64,000 bases of DNA from Micropterix aruncella (Eukaryota; Arthropoda; Insecta; Lepidoptera; Micropterigidae), in contig OX155960.1 in NCBI GenBank assembly GCA_944548615.1, positions 10,354,365-10,418,364 on the forward strand. Reading direction: 5' to 3'. The notes under the pieces are model-generated. The model was not told the DNA's origin and ran no database searches. It saw only the letters and a list, made by a program, of their open reading frames with translations. The position numbers and the translations under genes are program-made. Each line of letters starts with the position of its first letter. Within the stretch, counting starts at the first letter, position 1. Below are positions 1 to 12,200 of this stretch, piece by piece.

Positions 1-1605
1 TGTCAAACTAAAAATATAAATAATCAAAATAGAAGTCTGATATTTGAAGTAGTTAGTAATTCGAAAAGATACGTAGTAAAATTATTTATCGTAATATTCA
101 AATTGTCAGTAAAATGTTAAATAATCAAATTAAATCTACGTTATGCATTTTAAACTAAAAGTACAGATATAAGACCATATAAAATAATCAGACAATAAGG
201 CTCTACTTTTTTAAGTAATTTAACCCTTTATAGCTCCATGTGACATTTCTGTAACAAACCAATAATCCCCCTAAAATATCCCTAAATAAGGTAATAAATT
301 TATTTCGTTCATTTGAATCCATATAGTACTACTATACCCTACCACTTAGCATCGAGTAAAAATCATAGATGGCGTAACTTACCGACTTATGTGAGTTTAA
401 ATGTTGCGCGTTTATGAAAGTGATAGATTAGAACTAAGGCAGGTGTTGAATTTGATAAAAAATATAAAAAGTGTATGCAATTGTGTTGTTTTCGTGGAAA
501 TCTGTAGGTAAGAATATAATTTTATCCATTTCGTATTAGCAATGCATATTTCTATCTTTTTTATATGACAATAGTACATGTATGTTTTTAATAGTCCTGT
601 TACATTGAGTAACAATGGTAATAAACTTTGTAAATAAAATATACAAGTATAAAATACCGAAAGAACAGTGAGCGGACTTCCGAATGACATATAGGGTTGT
701 CAACTACGACGGGCGAACCCGTTACCTCAGGAAGATTTAACAATAGTTATCGTTCTATCTTTCGTGAGGTGAGCGTAGATGATTTAGAGACAATACAAAT
801 CTACCGTCTAGCTAAGCTATATGCCCGACAGAGGCGAACGCCTCTTGCTGAAGTGCATGAACGCGTCGAAGTTCGCCTTCTATGCGCTGCTAACCGTGCT
901 TTGTTTGGCTGCAATCCCAGCGAAGACACGACAGTTGTTGCTGAAGATAAACTAATATGTTAGGGAAATTCCGCGACCAGTAGAAGAATCTTTCTTTTGC
1001 AAAAGAGAGTACTGCGCAGCATGTACCAGGACCTCATGCAAAGAATATTTCAGTAAGGCAATAATGGCTATGTATTCGGCGTTCATATACCAGTGTTTAA
1101 TGTATGCTAGACAGCACCTCGCAGAAACTGCAATTAACGCAGACATTCACTCGCACCCGCGGTAACTTCCTCTATGCGTACCCCGAATACGACTAGCTAA
1201 AGTACAGAAAAGCTACTTATACCTTAGCATTAAATTCTATAATCTACTTCCTACCACTGTTAAACAGCTAGAGGACGTAGAATTAAAAAAAAAACATCAA
1301 TGAGATGCTGATAGGCCACCCTTTCTATGATCTGGCCAAATTTGAGGGCCATAACTTTTCAAATATTGTGCCCATTTAAATGACTTTAAAAAGTAGAGCC
1401 TTATTATCTGGTTATTTTATTTTATCTTATATTTGTACTTTTAGTTTTTAAATGCATGGCTTAGCTTAAATTTGATTATTTAACATTTTACTGGCTATTT
1501 CAATATTACGATGAAAAAAAATACCACGTTTCTTTTACTTTTATTGACTATTTCATATATTATGCTTCTATTTTGATTGTTCATATTTAAATTTATAGTT
1601 TGACA
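1..1605. mobile_element. Non-autonomous DNA element with long terminal inverted repeats (candidate)
   Basis: The first ~214 bases are repeated, inverted and diverged, at about 1389-1605. The left end TGTCAAACTA mirrors the right end TAGTTTGACA, and the inner borders GGCTCTACTTTTT (199) and AAAAAGTAGAGCC (1388) also mirror. Such long diverged TIRs around a core with no transposase suggest a decayed non-autonomous DNA transposon. The left end coincides with the window edge, so the true terminus and any target duplication cannot be seen. The core contains one copy of the ~500-bp repeat described separately. Confidence 0.5.
695..1200 (+). repeat. Copy 1 of an unclassified ~500-bp repeat
   Basis: It starts with TGTCAACTACGACGGGCGAA and aligns by eye over its first ~150 bases with sequences at 5190, 20952 and 41157. 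The shared blocks include the GTGAGGTGAGCGTAGA stretch and the GTCTAGCT stretch. An 88-codon open frame (697-963) lies inside, but the other copies do not keep it, so it is not called a gene. The best-defined copy, at 20944-21439, is bounded by a 7-bp target duplication. The class is unknown: there is no RNA polymerase III box, TIR or recognisable domain. The downstream boundary of this copy is approximate. Confidence 0.5.
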
Positions 1606-1606
1606 A

Positions 1607-2571
1607 TTTAGTAGTTAAATTCTTGACTACCTATGTATGTTCAGTAAAGAGTATTACGGTATTACAGTAAGACGGTACTTACTACCTAACACAATTGATA
1701 TGTCCAAGAGCGGTTTTTAGCCGTCAATTGGACACTACGATAATGTAATGTAAGGTAATGTACGTAAGGACGAAGATCATGTACGCGGCGCCGGCCTAGT
1801 ACCACCTCATTCCAGCATTCCAGTTTCGGGAGCCCCATGGTGCGTCCGAAACGCGACTCTGGAACGAATACTTCGCGAAGCCAGAGTCCGTGGAGGAAAA
1901 CGTGAAATGCCTCGCGCGCGCCATGTATCAAAGGGGCGACACCTCGCCGCGCGAGCACATGCGTCGACTTGCTCCGCTGCACACCAGGCTGCCAACACTC
2001 CGGAAACCGTACCCGCACAGTCTGCTAGATTATCAGACCGCCAGCGCGGGTATCGCAGCTCAACAGTCAAGCCCGCCACAGACTGCGGCGCACGACTACG
2101 TTTCACACGTGGATTTAGCTTCGTTCATTACCATCTGCCAAACAAATCAACACATTGCTGGCCACGCACACGCTATGCGCGGCGGCGTGGCTATGTGACG
2201 TCAGAAGCACGCGAGTGGATTACAGCGGATGCGCCGGCTGAGCGAAGCTACGCACACGCTTTGTGGCCACGGCAGCCACGTTTCCCCTCGCTCGCCCGCT
2301 TCTGCCCTTTCCTCCCCCATAAACCGTTCCCAAGCCGTCGCGAGCGTTTTACGATGTGCATTTAAACAAGTGCGCTCTCTAATACAGTCGAGACGAAATG
2401 GCCGTTTTCGTGACGTAGTTCAGCTAGCAGTATGTGGCCGCATGGAATCATCGATCCTCGTGCCTTCCGTGTCAAACGTGGGCTCGTATCATTGTTCGCC
2501 CTAGTCTGTGGCGGCTTTCATTGCCAGATAGGATGCGATGTACCTATTAACCATTTCATCCTTTCATCATA
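1607..2571. other. Gene-free stretch with a GC-rich island
   Basis: From about 1770 the composition becomes GC-rich and several overlapping open frames appear on both strands (for example 1907-2365 plus and 1807-2106 minus). None has a recognisable domain, and their overlap is what GC-rich DNA gives by chance. A full CRE-type palindrome TGACGTCA lies at about 2197. No host gene could be supported. The island runs into the hairpin-bearing element tail at 2572 and may be its 5' continuation. Confidence 0.4.
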
Positions 2572-2830
2572 ATGCGCCTGAGCCACCAGGCGCCTCGCAA
2601 AGATATCTGCCGCAGGGTGAGCAGCCCTGCGACGCTACATCTACAAATCCGGGTCAACGGCCCCGGCCCCAATGAAGCTCTGCTAAAGGGCCCAGCGGAA
2701 GATGTCATGGGCCTTTTGCGAGGATCGTCGACTGAATCACGAATGAAAAATGCATGCCAGTCGGAGTGGTCAGTCGCTTCGCTTTGTCAGACACTCGAGA
2801 CATATGGACTCGGACCTTTTTATTAGGTAA
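2572..2830 (+). mobile_element. Diverged 3' tail related to the gag-only element at 25.4-27.5 kb
   Basis: The order of blocks matches 27205-27395. Stem CGCAGGG/CCCTGCG lies at 2611-2631, stem CCGGGTC/GCCCCGG at 2649-2666 with one mismatch, and a bulged stem AAAGGGCCC/GGGCCTTT at 2685-2716. The spacers CAGGGTGARCAGCCCTG, GGGTCAAYGG and TCATGGGCCTTTTG are shared with the 27-kb copy. Upstream gag sequence is not recognisable, so this is probably a 5'-truncated or very old copy of a related element. Confidence 0.55.
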
Positions 2831-2980
2831 TCAGTATTATCACAGTATACTTACGCAATATTATTATGAATCGGTAATTGGTTATGGTTTTAGAGTTTTT
2901 TTTTTGTTTGGGATTAACTAGTAAACTAAAATCAAAATACAGTTATTTGCATAGCAGACAGCCCTAAATTTTATGTTATA

Positions 2981-3746
2981 CTAGCTGACCCGTGCCCACT
3001 TCGTTGGGCGGTAAAACTTTTTACTTGTGATGAAATTATGAGTGTGGTTCGGTTAGTACTGAGTGCTATGATTTATTTCCTGACTGCCAAAAGAAGGGTT
3101 ATATTTTTACTGCAAATGTATGTATGTATTTGCATGCCAATTTGACTATATTACCGTTATTTGTGAGTGTCTTCTTGTGAGTATCTTATTTGTGAGTGTA
3201 TTATCTCTTTAACCATTTATGCAGTAAAACGGGAAATTATATGCAGTAAAAGGGAAAAGTCTTTTGTTTTAAACACTTGAGACGATAAATTTACTTATTT
3301 TGATAAGAATTCATAATTGTTGATAATATGACCAATAAACATGGCCTAACGATTTAAATTATTTTTTAAATATAAATTACTACTTTTTGTGACTTAAATA
3401 TAAAAGTTAGACATATGCTGTCGCTCACTTTTTTGTAGGCATTATCAAGCTCTACAACTTTTCTCTAGAACTTAATCATATATCTCTCATCGTTAAGGCA
3501 GCGTTAGTTAGAAACTTTGTCGTTCGACCGTTTTTTCTCCGACTTACTTTGAAAATCCAACTACCACGGAAAAAGTCTTTTCATTTTTCGGATTAATATA
3601 TAGCCTATGACACTCACAAATAACGTGGCTTTCTATTGGTAAAAGAATATTCAGTAATTCTATCGGTAAAAGAAATCGTTTCAGTAGATCCACAGATTAC
3701 TTCCTACAACCTCACAAACTTTACCTCTTCATAATATTAGTATAGA
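2981..3746 (-). mobile_element. Non-autonomous Helitron, full length
   Basis: Read on the minus strand it begins TCTATACTAATATTATGAAG and ends with the hairpin GCCCA-ACGAAG-TGGGC (plus 3009-2994) followed by ACGGGTCAGCTAG and a T. These are the 5' TC and the 3' hairpin plus CTAG that define Helitron ends. There is no Rep/helicase ORF. Two further copies are at 18854-20216 (split by a LINE) and 23826-24229 (3' half). There is no target duplication, as expected for rolling-circle insertion. Confidence 0.8.
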
Positions 3747-4029
3747 GTATCAATATCATTGGAAATTAACATAGAACTAGAATATATCATCAAGTATTAT
3801 TGTACTAAGGACAGTGATAAGGGTATTTGTTCGATATAACTTACCGATTAATAGCGAATAGCGTACGTTGTCAGCGGGCTTTAAACTTAGATAAAAAATA
3901 GTACGGTAAATAACATAGTATAATAAAAAAAGGCAGTATAGTAAATAGTAAGAGCGCTATATGCGTTGTACAGATAATGGGATGTAGAGATAATTAGAAA
4001 ATAAATGTAGAGATATTCAAGACGAAAAT

Positions 4030-4490
4030 TCTTAGACAGCATTTTCTTATATAAAATTATTCATAACCACATCAACTCTGCACCCCTTTTGGAAAAAATT
4101 CTTTTTAAAATCCCGCGGTCTTCCTCCTCACGTTCAAAAGATACTTTCTATATTCCCTCTTTTCATTCAAACTACGCAAAAAATACCTTCTTCAGACGCT
4201 CTTGCACGTGTTATAATGAAGTTTTGAACGACATAGATATATTCTCAGTGTCATTAATTACTTTTAGGAAACAATTGAGTGATTTGTTGTTGCATTAGTT
4301 TTAGTTTACAGCCAATAATTTAAGTACTCGTACTAAACGAAAACAGTTCGATCCGACTAGACATTTACATTGTTGTGGCTACATTTACAAGTTTTGTTAA
4401 AATTAATGGTAATGTAGGTCTATTTGTTTAAGTGTATTTGTAAAAACAATTGTTTATGACTGTTTTTTACCTAAATAAAAAAAAATATAT
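4030..4490 (+). mobile_element. 3' end fragment of a LINE (ORF2 C-terminus and 3' UTR)
   Basis: A 69-codon open frame at 4089-4298 resembles the extreme C-terminus of Jockey/CR1-type ORF2 proteins: basic, with an IPRSSSSRSKDTFYIPSF-type segment and a DIDIFSVSLITFRKQL ending. It is followed by about 190 bases of AT-rich 3' UTR ending in an A-rich tract near 4480. Nothing of the RT domain remains. The match is from memory of family patterns, so the clade is not assigned. Confidence 0.45.
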
Positions 4491-5186
4491 AATAATTAGA
4501 GTATAATTTTTAAATACGCGGAAGCGCTTCCTTTTGCTCTGCAGAGGAGCGTAAAAATAGGAGGCGGCCTCTTTAAGGCGTAGATTTCAGAACGATTCTC
4601 CCCATTAAAGAGGCAGTGAAACATCCCCGAGTTGTTGCAGAACTTTCGATGCCACGCCTCCGGGCTTACCTTACCTTGCCGCCGCGACTCTTGTGTAAGT
4701 TACCGCTTCGGAATACTTGAACTTTGCATGCACAGTCGACTCGAAATTCACCTTTGCGACCGCGTCTCAAGACCTCTTCACTTCGCCTCGCAGCGGAGTC
4801 GCTGCTGACAAGTGGAAACAACCACTCATTCAAAGTTAAAAGTATAACGATGACGCACCATGTGTAGAGTCACCTGCAGCCATTTTTGGGTCAATCGACT
4901 ATTTTTTTCAGTCAACTAATCAGTCGTGACTAAATTAATCACGATTGAAATAATCATCACCAAATCAATTAGTCGTCGTCATCATTAGTCATCGTCGATT
5001 TCAATAATAGCCTACTTTGACTAACTTAGTCATTAGATGTCACCCGACAATTCTCTCTATTATATTATTGGTTGACTGTAATATATTGTGGACGTGGTAA
5101 TAAGTCTGCCTGTATGATTTATGCAATAAAGATTTTGATTTGTTTTAACTAACCTATGCAGGGAGGGATGTTAATTTAATCAACTG
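4491..5186. other. Gene-free stretch; imperfect inverted repeats and TGACTAA-type motifs
   Basis: No coding region is supported. At 4560-4620 the motifs CCTCTTTAA and TTAAAGAGG face each other. At about 4905-5040 there is an unusual cluster of TAGTCA/TGACTA-like heptamers in both orientations. At 5100-5140 AATAAAGATTTTGATTTG resembles the (TTTGAT)-type tail of the LINE at 9286, so a short LINE tail may end here. Confidence 0.4.
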
Positions 5187-5800
5187 GTGCTGTCAACTAC
5201 AACGGGCGAATCCGTGACCTCAGGAAGTTTTAATGATATTTGATCGCTCTGTCTCCCGTGAGGTGAGCGTGGAAGACTTGGGACGAAAACAATCTAATGT
5301 CTAGTTACGCCACTCGCCTGTAAGAATCCAATGCCTTACCGCGAGATAACCAGGTTAATCACCTATCGGGTCGACACTCGCGCCCTTACTTCCAGTTGCA
5401 ACCAGTTTACTTCGGTCTCCCGGCTACGCGGTCCCTTGCGTAGCGGTGATTCGGTGTCTCTTGAATATATTGCGGACCACGGCAGCCTTTGCCCGGCTGT
5501 TCACACAGTATTGGGTAGCCGATTAGCCAGTTGCCGTAAGGTTAACATCTACCATCGCTCTATAGGAAATGAAGCCGTTTCCAGACTCCTCGGCTATCAG
5601 TCGGAACGCATTATCGATTGGCTGACTGCACGGTGCGCTAACCGTCCAGGATCGCCCTAGGGAAACTGGCCCGCAGGCCAGATTCCTACCCGGGCTCGCA
5701 CTTCTGCGTGGAAGCTGCCGGATGGGCGTTGACCCGTGAGTTTAGCCGGCCCTAACACATGGTTCCTAGTGGCCTAACTGCAACAGGGACCATTAGCTCC
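5187..5800 (+). repeat. Copy 2 of the unclassified ~500-bp repeat
   Basis: It begins GCTGTCAACTACAACGGGCG and aligns by eye with the bounded copy at 20944-21439 along most of its length. Shared stretches include GCCTTACCGCGAGATA, ACTCGCGCCCTT and CGCTCTATAGGAA. It then continues past the end of that copy into a GC-rich segment with short hairpins (TGGCCCGCAGGCCA near 5665; GGTTCC to GGGACC at 5761-5791). A 109-codon frame at 5331-5660 has no recognisable domain and is not conserved between copies. The 3' boundary is uncertain. Confidence 0.5.
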
Positions 5801-6035
5801 CATTTAATTTAATCACTACTTTTATGACCCTGCTCCTTTAGTATAGTAAAAAGAGAATCTCTAGACTCTAGGTCATCTCTAGCCCTCAACTCAAAATAAT
5901 TACATACGCTGTGCCGAAACACTAGAGTTGTACCATAGTAAAGGAGTAGGACATCTCCATACTAGAGCACTGATTTTTGCAATCGTACAAGCGCGGGCTG
6001 ACCCAACTCTAATTTTAATTGGATTCTCACGGTCT
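5801..6035. other. Gene-free stretch
   Basis: It contains a loose inverted repeat (GCTCCTTTAGTATAG near 5830 facing CCATAGTAAAGGAGTAG near 5935). No coding or RNA gene was recognised. Confidence 0.3.
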
Positions 6036-6125
6036 CGCCAGTCGGTCGGTCGATCTGACCGACCGATCGACCGACCGACCTAACGACCGACTGACTGACC
6101 AAACAAATAACCGACCAACTGACGG
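6036..6125. repeat. Tetranucleotide microsatellite (GACC/GGTC)
   Basis: GGTCGGTCGATC turns into GACCGACCGATCGACCGACC and then decays into GACTGACTGACC. The repeat switches strand at GATCTGACC, so it is self-complementary. Confidence 0.8.
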
Positions 6126-6237
6126 AAAACTTACAAATCTTGAAGGCGACCGCAGTCGATAAATTTAATCACATTTTTTAGTCCCGATTGTTTAATCCCT
6201 AAACTTGTGAAGTAAAAACTCGGCGGTACCTTTTGCA

Positions 6238-6299
6238 TCCCGGAAGGGACGTTACACATTCTAGGGGAACCCCTAGAATATGTAACGTCCCTTCCGGGA
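6238..6299. repeat. 62-nt hairpin with 30-bp arms
   Basis: The arms 6238-6267 and 6270-6299 are reverse complements except for one position, with two bases between them. The outer arm starts TCCCGGAAGGGACGTTACA and the centre is CTAGGGGAACCCCTAG. No TIR element or ORF explains it. It could be a small foldback element core or a hairpin-RNA precursor. Confidence 0.7.
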
Positions 6300-6944
6300 C
6301 TCATCTAGGGGATATACTATCATCCAAAAATGTCTTAGATCCAATATATTAAGTCTTTTTATTTCTTCTGCCCAACATCATCAAATTCGGTCACTGCACA
6401 GCCAAACTAATCGCATGATTTCATCCAATCCATCGTTTGATAGGAATCGATTCGATCGATTGAATAGATCATAATAGTCCCCTAGAATTACTATTGCAAC
6501 AATAGGATTTGTTTTTACCGTATACAGCTAAACCATATCAGAAAACATATTCGTAGAATCCGTAATAGTGTGAACGGGCTGTATAAACCTGCAAATTTCC
6601 AACCGTTCAGAATCTCTTGCGGCATGATCAGCTAAGGCGGAAACGCTCATTACCGCGCTACGAACCGTTACGACTTGCTCGGAAATTTTAACAATGCGAA
6701 AAGTTTGAATCTGAACATCCGTGCGAGATGTCGACCGGGCTCATCGCGGCTTACGGCTTCAACTTTACGTTTTCAAATAATTATGGCTGCCTCGAGCGAT
6801 GATAACAATAATAATTATAAAAGGCTTCTTTAAACCGCCCGCCCTGTTAATTCATTTTAACTCTTAAACTGAATTAAACAGAACTGGATAGACTTTGGAA
6901 TGACTTTGTAATTTAGTTATGTTCGTAATGTCATTTAGCGTATT
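6300..6944. other. Gene-free stretch
   Basis: AT-rich to neutral sequence with no ORF over 60 codons and no recognised repeat. It may include unassigned old transposon sequence. Confidence 0.4.
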
Positions 6945-7495
6945 ATATTGCTCTGCGCCGTACTACGATTTGGCAGCTAGGATTCATTAATCTTCTCTTA
7001 TGTTCAATATGGCGGCGTTCGTGGTATAACAGTATGGCGGCACACTATAGATGGCGCCCAAAACCCGCATATAAGGTAACCTACTTCGAATTAAAATAAT
7101 AATACCGAAAGTACTTTTAAATCATAGCTCTTATTATTTTAATATTATTTACATAATTATGTCACTTTTTAATTTGGTATACAGGTTTCGATACTTAATA
7201 ATTGCGCATTTTAATGTTCAGATAGACTCATATGTCATTCTACCCCTCCATGTTACTTCTGTGATGTAAGCTGTCTATATATATGTAAATGCGATAGATG
7301 ACACAAATAATTGAATATTATTATTGTTACCATTGGTTAAATTATTATGTTTTATAAAAATCAGTCCTTTATAAAAACCATTCATTATCAATGTTATCAT
7401 AGATAACAGAATAAATTGATATTAGTTTTACCGTCAATGCTATCAGCGCTATTTGCATGTCGCCGTCGGGGAAGATTTGCTAAAACTACTATGGA
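6945..7495 (+). repeat. Interspersed repeat family A, copy 1
   Basis: It begins near GCCGTACTACGATTTGGCAGCT and GGCGGCGTTCGTGGTATAACAGTAT. The same sequence recurs at 31475-31712 (plus) and, reverse-complemented and over its whole length, at 41195-41850. Shared interior blocks include TACAGGTTTC, TTCTGTGATGTAA, AGTCCTTTATAAAAA and GCTATCAGCGC. No coding capacity was seen. The class is unknown. Confidence 0.65.
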
Positions 7496-9285
7496 ATTGA
7501 GCAATCTAAACATGGCAAGTGCATTAAATTAGTTTCGTAATCCCAGCGTCAATGATTTGAATAAGAATAGTCTAAAAAAAATAAACCTTTCGAAGTTTAC
7601 CAGTTTTTTACTAAAATTGTTCATTTTATTTAGTGAAAATTTTTGCTAACTTTACTTGAAAACTAATGAGGTGTGAAAGGTTTCCAACCCGTGTAGAGGA
7701 CTGATTAACTTATTGACGTATACATTTAATTTGGGATATGTCATTTTAACAATTGAAAACAAAATTATTAGTTGTTTGCCTCATTTTTAACGTTATTTCC
7801 CTGCGTATTTCTTATAAAATATAATAATAATAATGATGATAAAATGCTTTATTTGTTAAAACAAATCGACGAGCTTATTACGTTGAATCAATATCTCATA
7901 GCTAACTTTATTTAGGGAGAAAATATATTTTGCGGTAAAAATAAGATAAAAGTATTATTATATCATTTATAAACTCAGATCGTATTAAATGTATCAAATA
8001 TTTAAATCCACTAGAAAATACATCTTAAATTTTAAAAAATAAAAAGCATAAACCTATAATGACGCAGGGAAGGGGAAGCGTTGGAGCCTGCGTTTAAAAC
8101 AATACAAACTTAGTGCTGTCCTCACATGAGTGGGTAATAATTCTATAAACGGGCTCCCATATACGGAGAAGAAGTGCGAGTAGAAATCATTGCTGTGAAT
8201 CAACCAGGGATCGAGGGCAGTAGGTTATCTTCACGTTTAAGGTCAAGTTATTTATTTTCAATAACCCTATCTGGTGTGGAAACTATCTTTACAATTAATC
8301 ATAGAAATTACAAAGAAAGTTTCAATTCAAACTACACATACAATTATTAAAAGTTTCTATATAAAATATACTTAAAAATAGTAATTCAAACCATTAGTAT
8401 ATCAGAGTTTAAGATTCAGGAATTAGGAAAGTTTAAAAAGTTTCCAACGAGAGTTTCAGTTTAAGATAACACATTTTTTTATGATAAAACTACTTAATGA
8501 ACATAACTAAAAATTAATATCAAATTATTATGAAATATTATGACATTTTAAAATTATACCAATCAGTGTTAACACTTCGGCTACGTAACGACCAAATTTG
8601 GTTTCACATCAGAACACCGTTGACTACATAACGGCCAATATTGGCAGCTTGCTCCCGGAGCGCACAGTAATGTAATTTTCTAATTCGAACGCATCCTAAA
8701 ATCCATACCAAATATCTCATTATTACCATAGATACATAGACGGCCGCTAGAATAATTTCATGCGACATTTAGTGGATATTTCTGGTAAAATTCAATTCAG
8801 TCAAACATCATTTTTTTTTTTTTGAGGAAGCATCAAAAATTTTATTGGTTTTTATGAGCTAATATCTAAATATTTTTGTATGTAAATAAGCAAAACAATA
8901 TTAAATTTGATGGAGAATCTCATAAAGATCACGATAGTATTTACAATTTCCAAAAAGGTTTCCGTATTTTTCCGTAAGACAAGTACAAGGTAGAAATGCC
9001 GAGTTTTTTTTTTCACTTTTCAACTATTTATTCATAATTATCTAATTGTTTTACAAAATGAGATTTCAATATTCTATATATATACGAACTTTCAATGCGA
9101 TCATTGCGCAGTTATTATTTTTATGATATCTATAGTAGTTCCAAAGTTACAGTATTTTTTGTCAAGCGCGGAGATATTGCAAGAAATTCCAATAAATTGC
9201 CGCGGTCTGCCATAAAATTACATAAGCCGCTAATCGAAGTACAAATAATACAAACAAAAAAAATCAAAAAAATCTAAATCAAAAT
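7496..9285. other. Gene-free AT-rich stretch
   Basis: About 1.8 kb with no supported gene. At 8570-8690 it holds a short GC-richer patch with GGCCAATATTGGC, a near-palindrome similar in style to GGCCGATATCGGCC at 40120 beside the LTR element. Homopolymer T runs lie near 8811 and 9006. Confidence 0.5.
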
Positions 9286-12200
9286 CAAAATGTTCTTTAT
9301 TCATATAGACACAATTAAATATTATTTTTAATTTATGTTCTTATGATGCGTCTAAGCCTTACTCCCGAGCCGTTTTGTCATTTACATAATCAGATATTGT
9401 ATAGTATGCTTTTTTATACAATTTTGCTTTGATGGTAGCTTTAAACTTATTTACAGATAGTTCTCTAATAGTATGAGGAAGTTTGTTATAGAAGCGTATA
9501 CATTGTCCCAAAAAAGAACTGCTTATTTTGTGGAGACGAGTAGAACGTACAACAAGGTTATATATGTCTAGTATTAACATTATGAGTGTCGCTGTTTTTT
9601 GTCAATATTCCTGTGGACATACAACAGATTTTCGTATATATATTGTGATGCAACAGTAAGAATATTTATCTCTTTGAATTTTTCTCTAAGTGAAACTCGA
9701 GGACCAAGTTTATATATAGCTCTTACAGCACGTTTCTGTAGTATAAAGATGTTATTGATGTCCGCGCAGCTTCCCCAGAGAAGAATCCCATAGGACATAA
9801 TGCTATGAAAGTAACTAAAGTATACTATTCTTGCTGTATCTACATCAGTCAGCCGCCTTATTGTTTTAACTGCGTATGCCGCAGAGCTAAGTTTTCCTGA
9901 CATTTTCTCAATTTGTAGGCCCCATTGTAATTTGGAGTCAATTGTTATCCCTAGAAACACAGTTGAAGCAACAGGCTCCAGTCTAGTTCCATTTATTTCT
10001 ACATTGGGTTGTACCTGCTTAACATTAGGTGTAGAAAATTTAATCTTTTTGGTTTTTTTTCATTTAATAGTAGGTTATTTACATTAACCCAATTAACAAC
10101 TTTTGAGAGTGCATTGTTAACTTCGTCATAATTGTACAATTTTCGACTAATTTTAAACGTCAAAGAAGTATCATCAGCAAACAAGACAATTTCGTGATTA
10201 TTCCTTATGTGAAAGGATAAATCATTGATGTATATTAAGAAGAGAAATGGGCCAAGAATGGAGCCTTGTGGGACACCCATGGTGACCATTGATCCTGGTG
10301 ATCTTTTACCGTTTACATCAACCTTCTGAATTCTATTTCCCAAGTAAGAAGTAAGAAGATCAAGAGCCTTGTTCCTAATGCCATAGTGATGTAATTTTCT
10401 AACTAGTGTATCATGGTGTACACAATCAAATGCCTTAGACAAGTCACAGAAGATGCCTAATGCGTCTTGTGACTCTTCCCAGGCATTCAATATACCTGTC
10501 AATAGTTCGGTTCCCGCATCTATGGCTGAGCAACCCTTCGTAAATCCAAACTGTTTCTTATGAAGTAAATTATATTTGTTAAAATGAGTGTGCAATTGTC
10601 TAAGAATTAATTTTTCGAAAATTTTACTCAAAGTGGGAAGTACGGAAACTGGTCGAAAATTCGAGGGATCAGAAGTATCGCCAGACTTAAATAATGGTAT
10701 AACTTTACTATGTTTCATCAGATCAGGAAACACTCCAGAAGTAACACAATAATTGAATATGTATGCTAGATAAGGTGCGATTATTTCTATGATGTATGAA
10801 ATAGTTTTTACAGAATATCCCCAAAGGTCCATAGTTTTTTTAATCTCAATTGTTTTAAAGGCATTTATTATATTATTGCAGTTAACAATAGTGAAAGCGA
10901 AGTCGGTAACACATGCGGAAACGCTTTCTTTAAGTAGCATCTCAGCTGAAATGGAAGACGACTTGAGGGCGTTAGTCGTTATTAACGGTATATTCGTAAA
11001 AAATCGCTCAAACTCAGTCGCAACTTCCATATCCACTGTAATGTCTAAATTATTTATCTTTAAATGAAAGTCCCTTGTGCGAGCTATAACCCTATTTGTT
11101 TCATTATTAATAATATTCCATGTAGCTTTAATTTTGTTTGTAGAGTTTTTGATCTTATTCTTCAAATAAATTGACTTAGCAGTGGAACAGGCTCGTTTGA
11201 ATATTTTGGAATAGTTATTTACATAGTTCTTAAAAGTCGCACTATGATTATAAGTTTTTTCGTTATACAGTTCATACAATTTATTACGACTTTTGTAAAT
11301 ACCAACAGTTGCCCAATCACTAAAGCATAAGCGATCACTGATCGATTTCGTTTTAGGTATGAAGATTCTATTAAATTCAACTCTAATTAATTCAAAGAAT
11401 GAGTCATAAAGTTGGTCAGGATTGTCATGAATTGGCAACCTTTGTTTTTTGCTAATTAAGCTAGATTTAAATTCCCCTAGACGGTACTCAGTAATTGGAA
11501 TAAAACTAATATTTTTTCTTAGAACCCTGGTGCTTTTCTTAGGAAATGATACTAACTGACCGCAGTGATCAGAGTGCAAAATATTAATTAGTGATTTATA
11601 ATTGGGTTTTATGTTTGTGAATATATTATCTATACAAGTAGCACTTGAGTCAGTTATCCTCGTAGGTTCAAGAAAAACATTATATAAGTTAAATGATCTA
11701 AATAAATTTAAAAAGTTACATGTCAAGGATTTTTTTTTCTAATATATTGATGTTAAAGTCTCCACAAATAAGAATTGTTTTAGGACTATTGGTTATTTTG
11801 AATAAGGCATCTTCCATAATTTTATAAAAAGCTTCATAAGGCGCACATGGTGGTTTGTATACACTCATAACAATGGTTTCCTCCAATTCTATACATGCAA
11901 TCTCTAAAACTCGTTCGACAGAGAGGCTCACAATATCACGTCTTTCTTTAAATTTGAAGCATTTCTTTGTAATTATTAAAGAGCCACCACGTATCAACCG
12001 AACTCTGTTAAATGAGCTGGCAATCTGATGGTTATTGGAACTGAAAATGATCTGATGGCTTTTGAGCCATGATTCTGATATACATAGAATGTCGATATGA
12101 TTACAGTTCAAGAACAATTCTAATTCTAGCTCTGCCTTTTATCCCCTGAATATTCTGATGCAACAGATTTATACAATTTTTTGGCATATTTTCATGAGTA

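Noticed and set aside
697..963. 88-codon ORF as a host gene
   Set aside because: It lies inside a repeat copy whose other copies (5187, 20944) do not keep the frame.
1807..2504. Overlapping 91-152 codon ORFs in the GC-rich island
   Set aside because: No domain, mutually overlapping on both strands, and next to an element tail. Not enough to call a gene.
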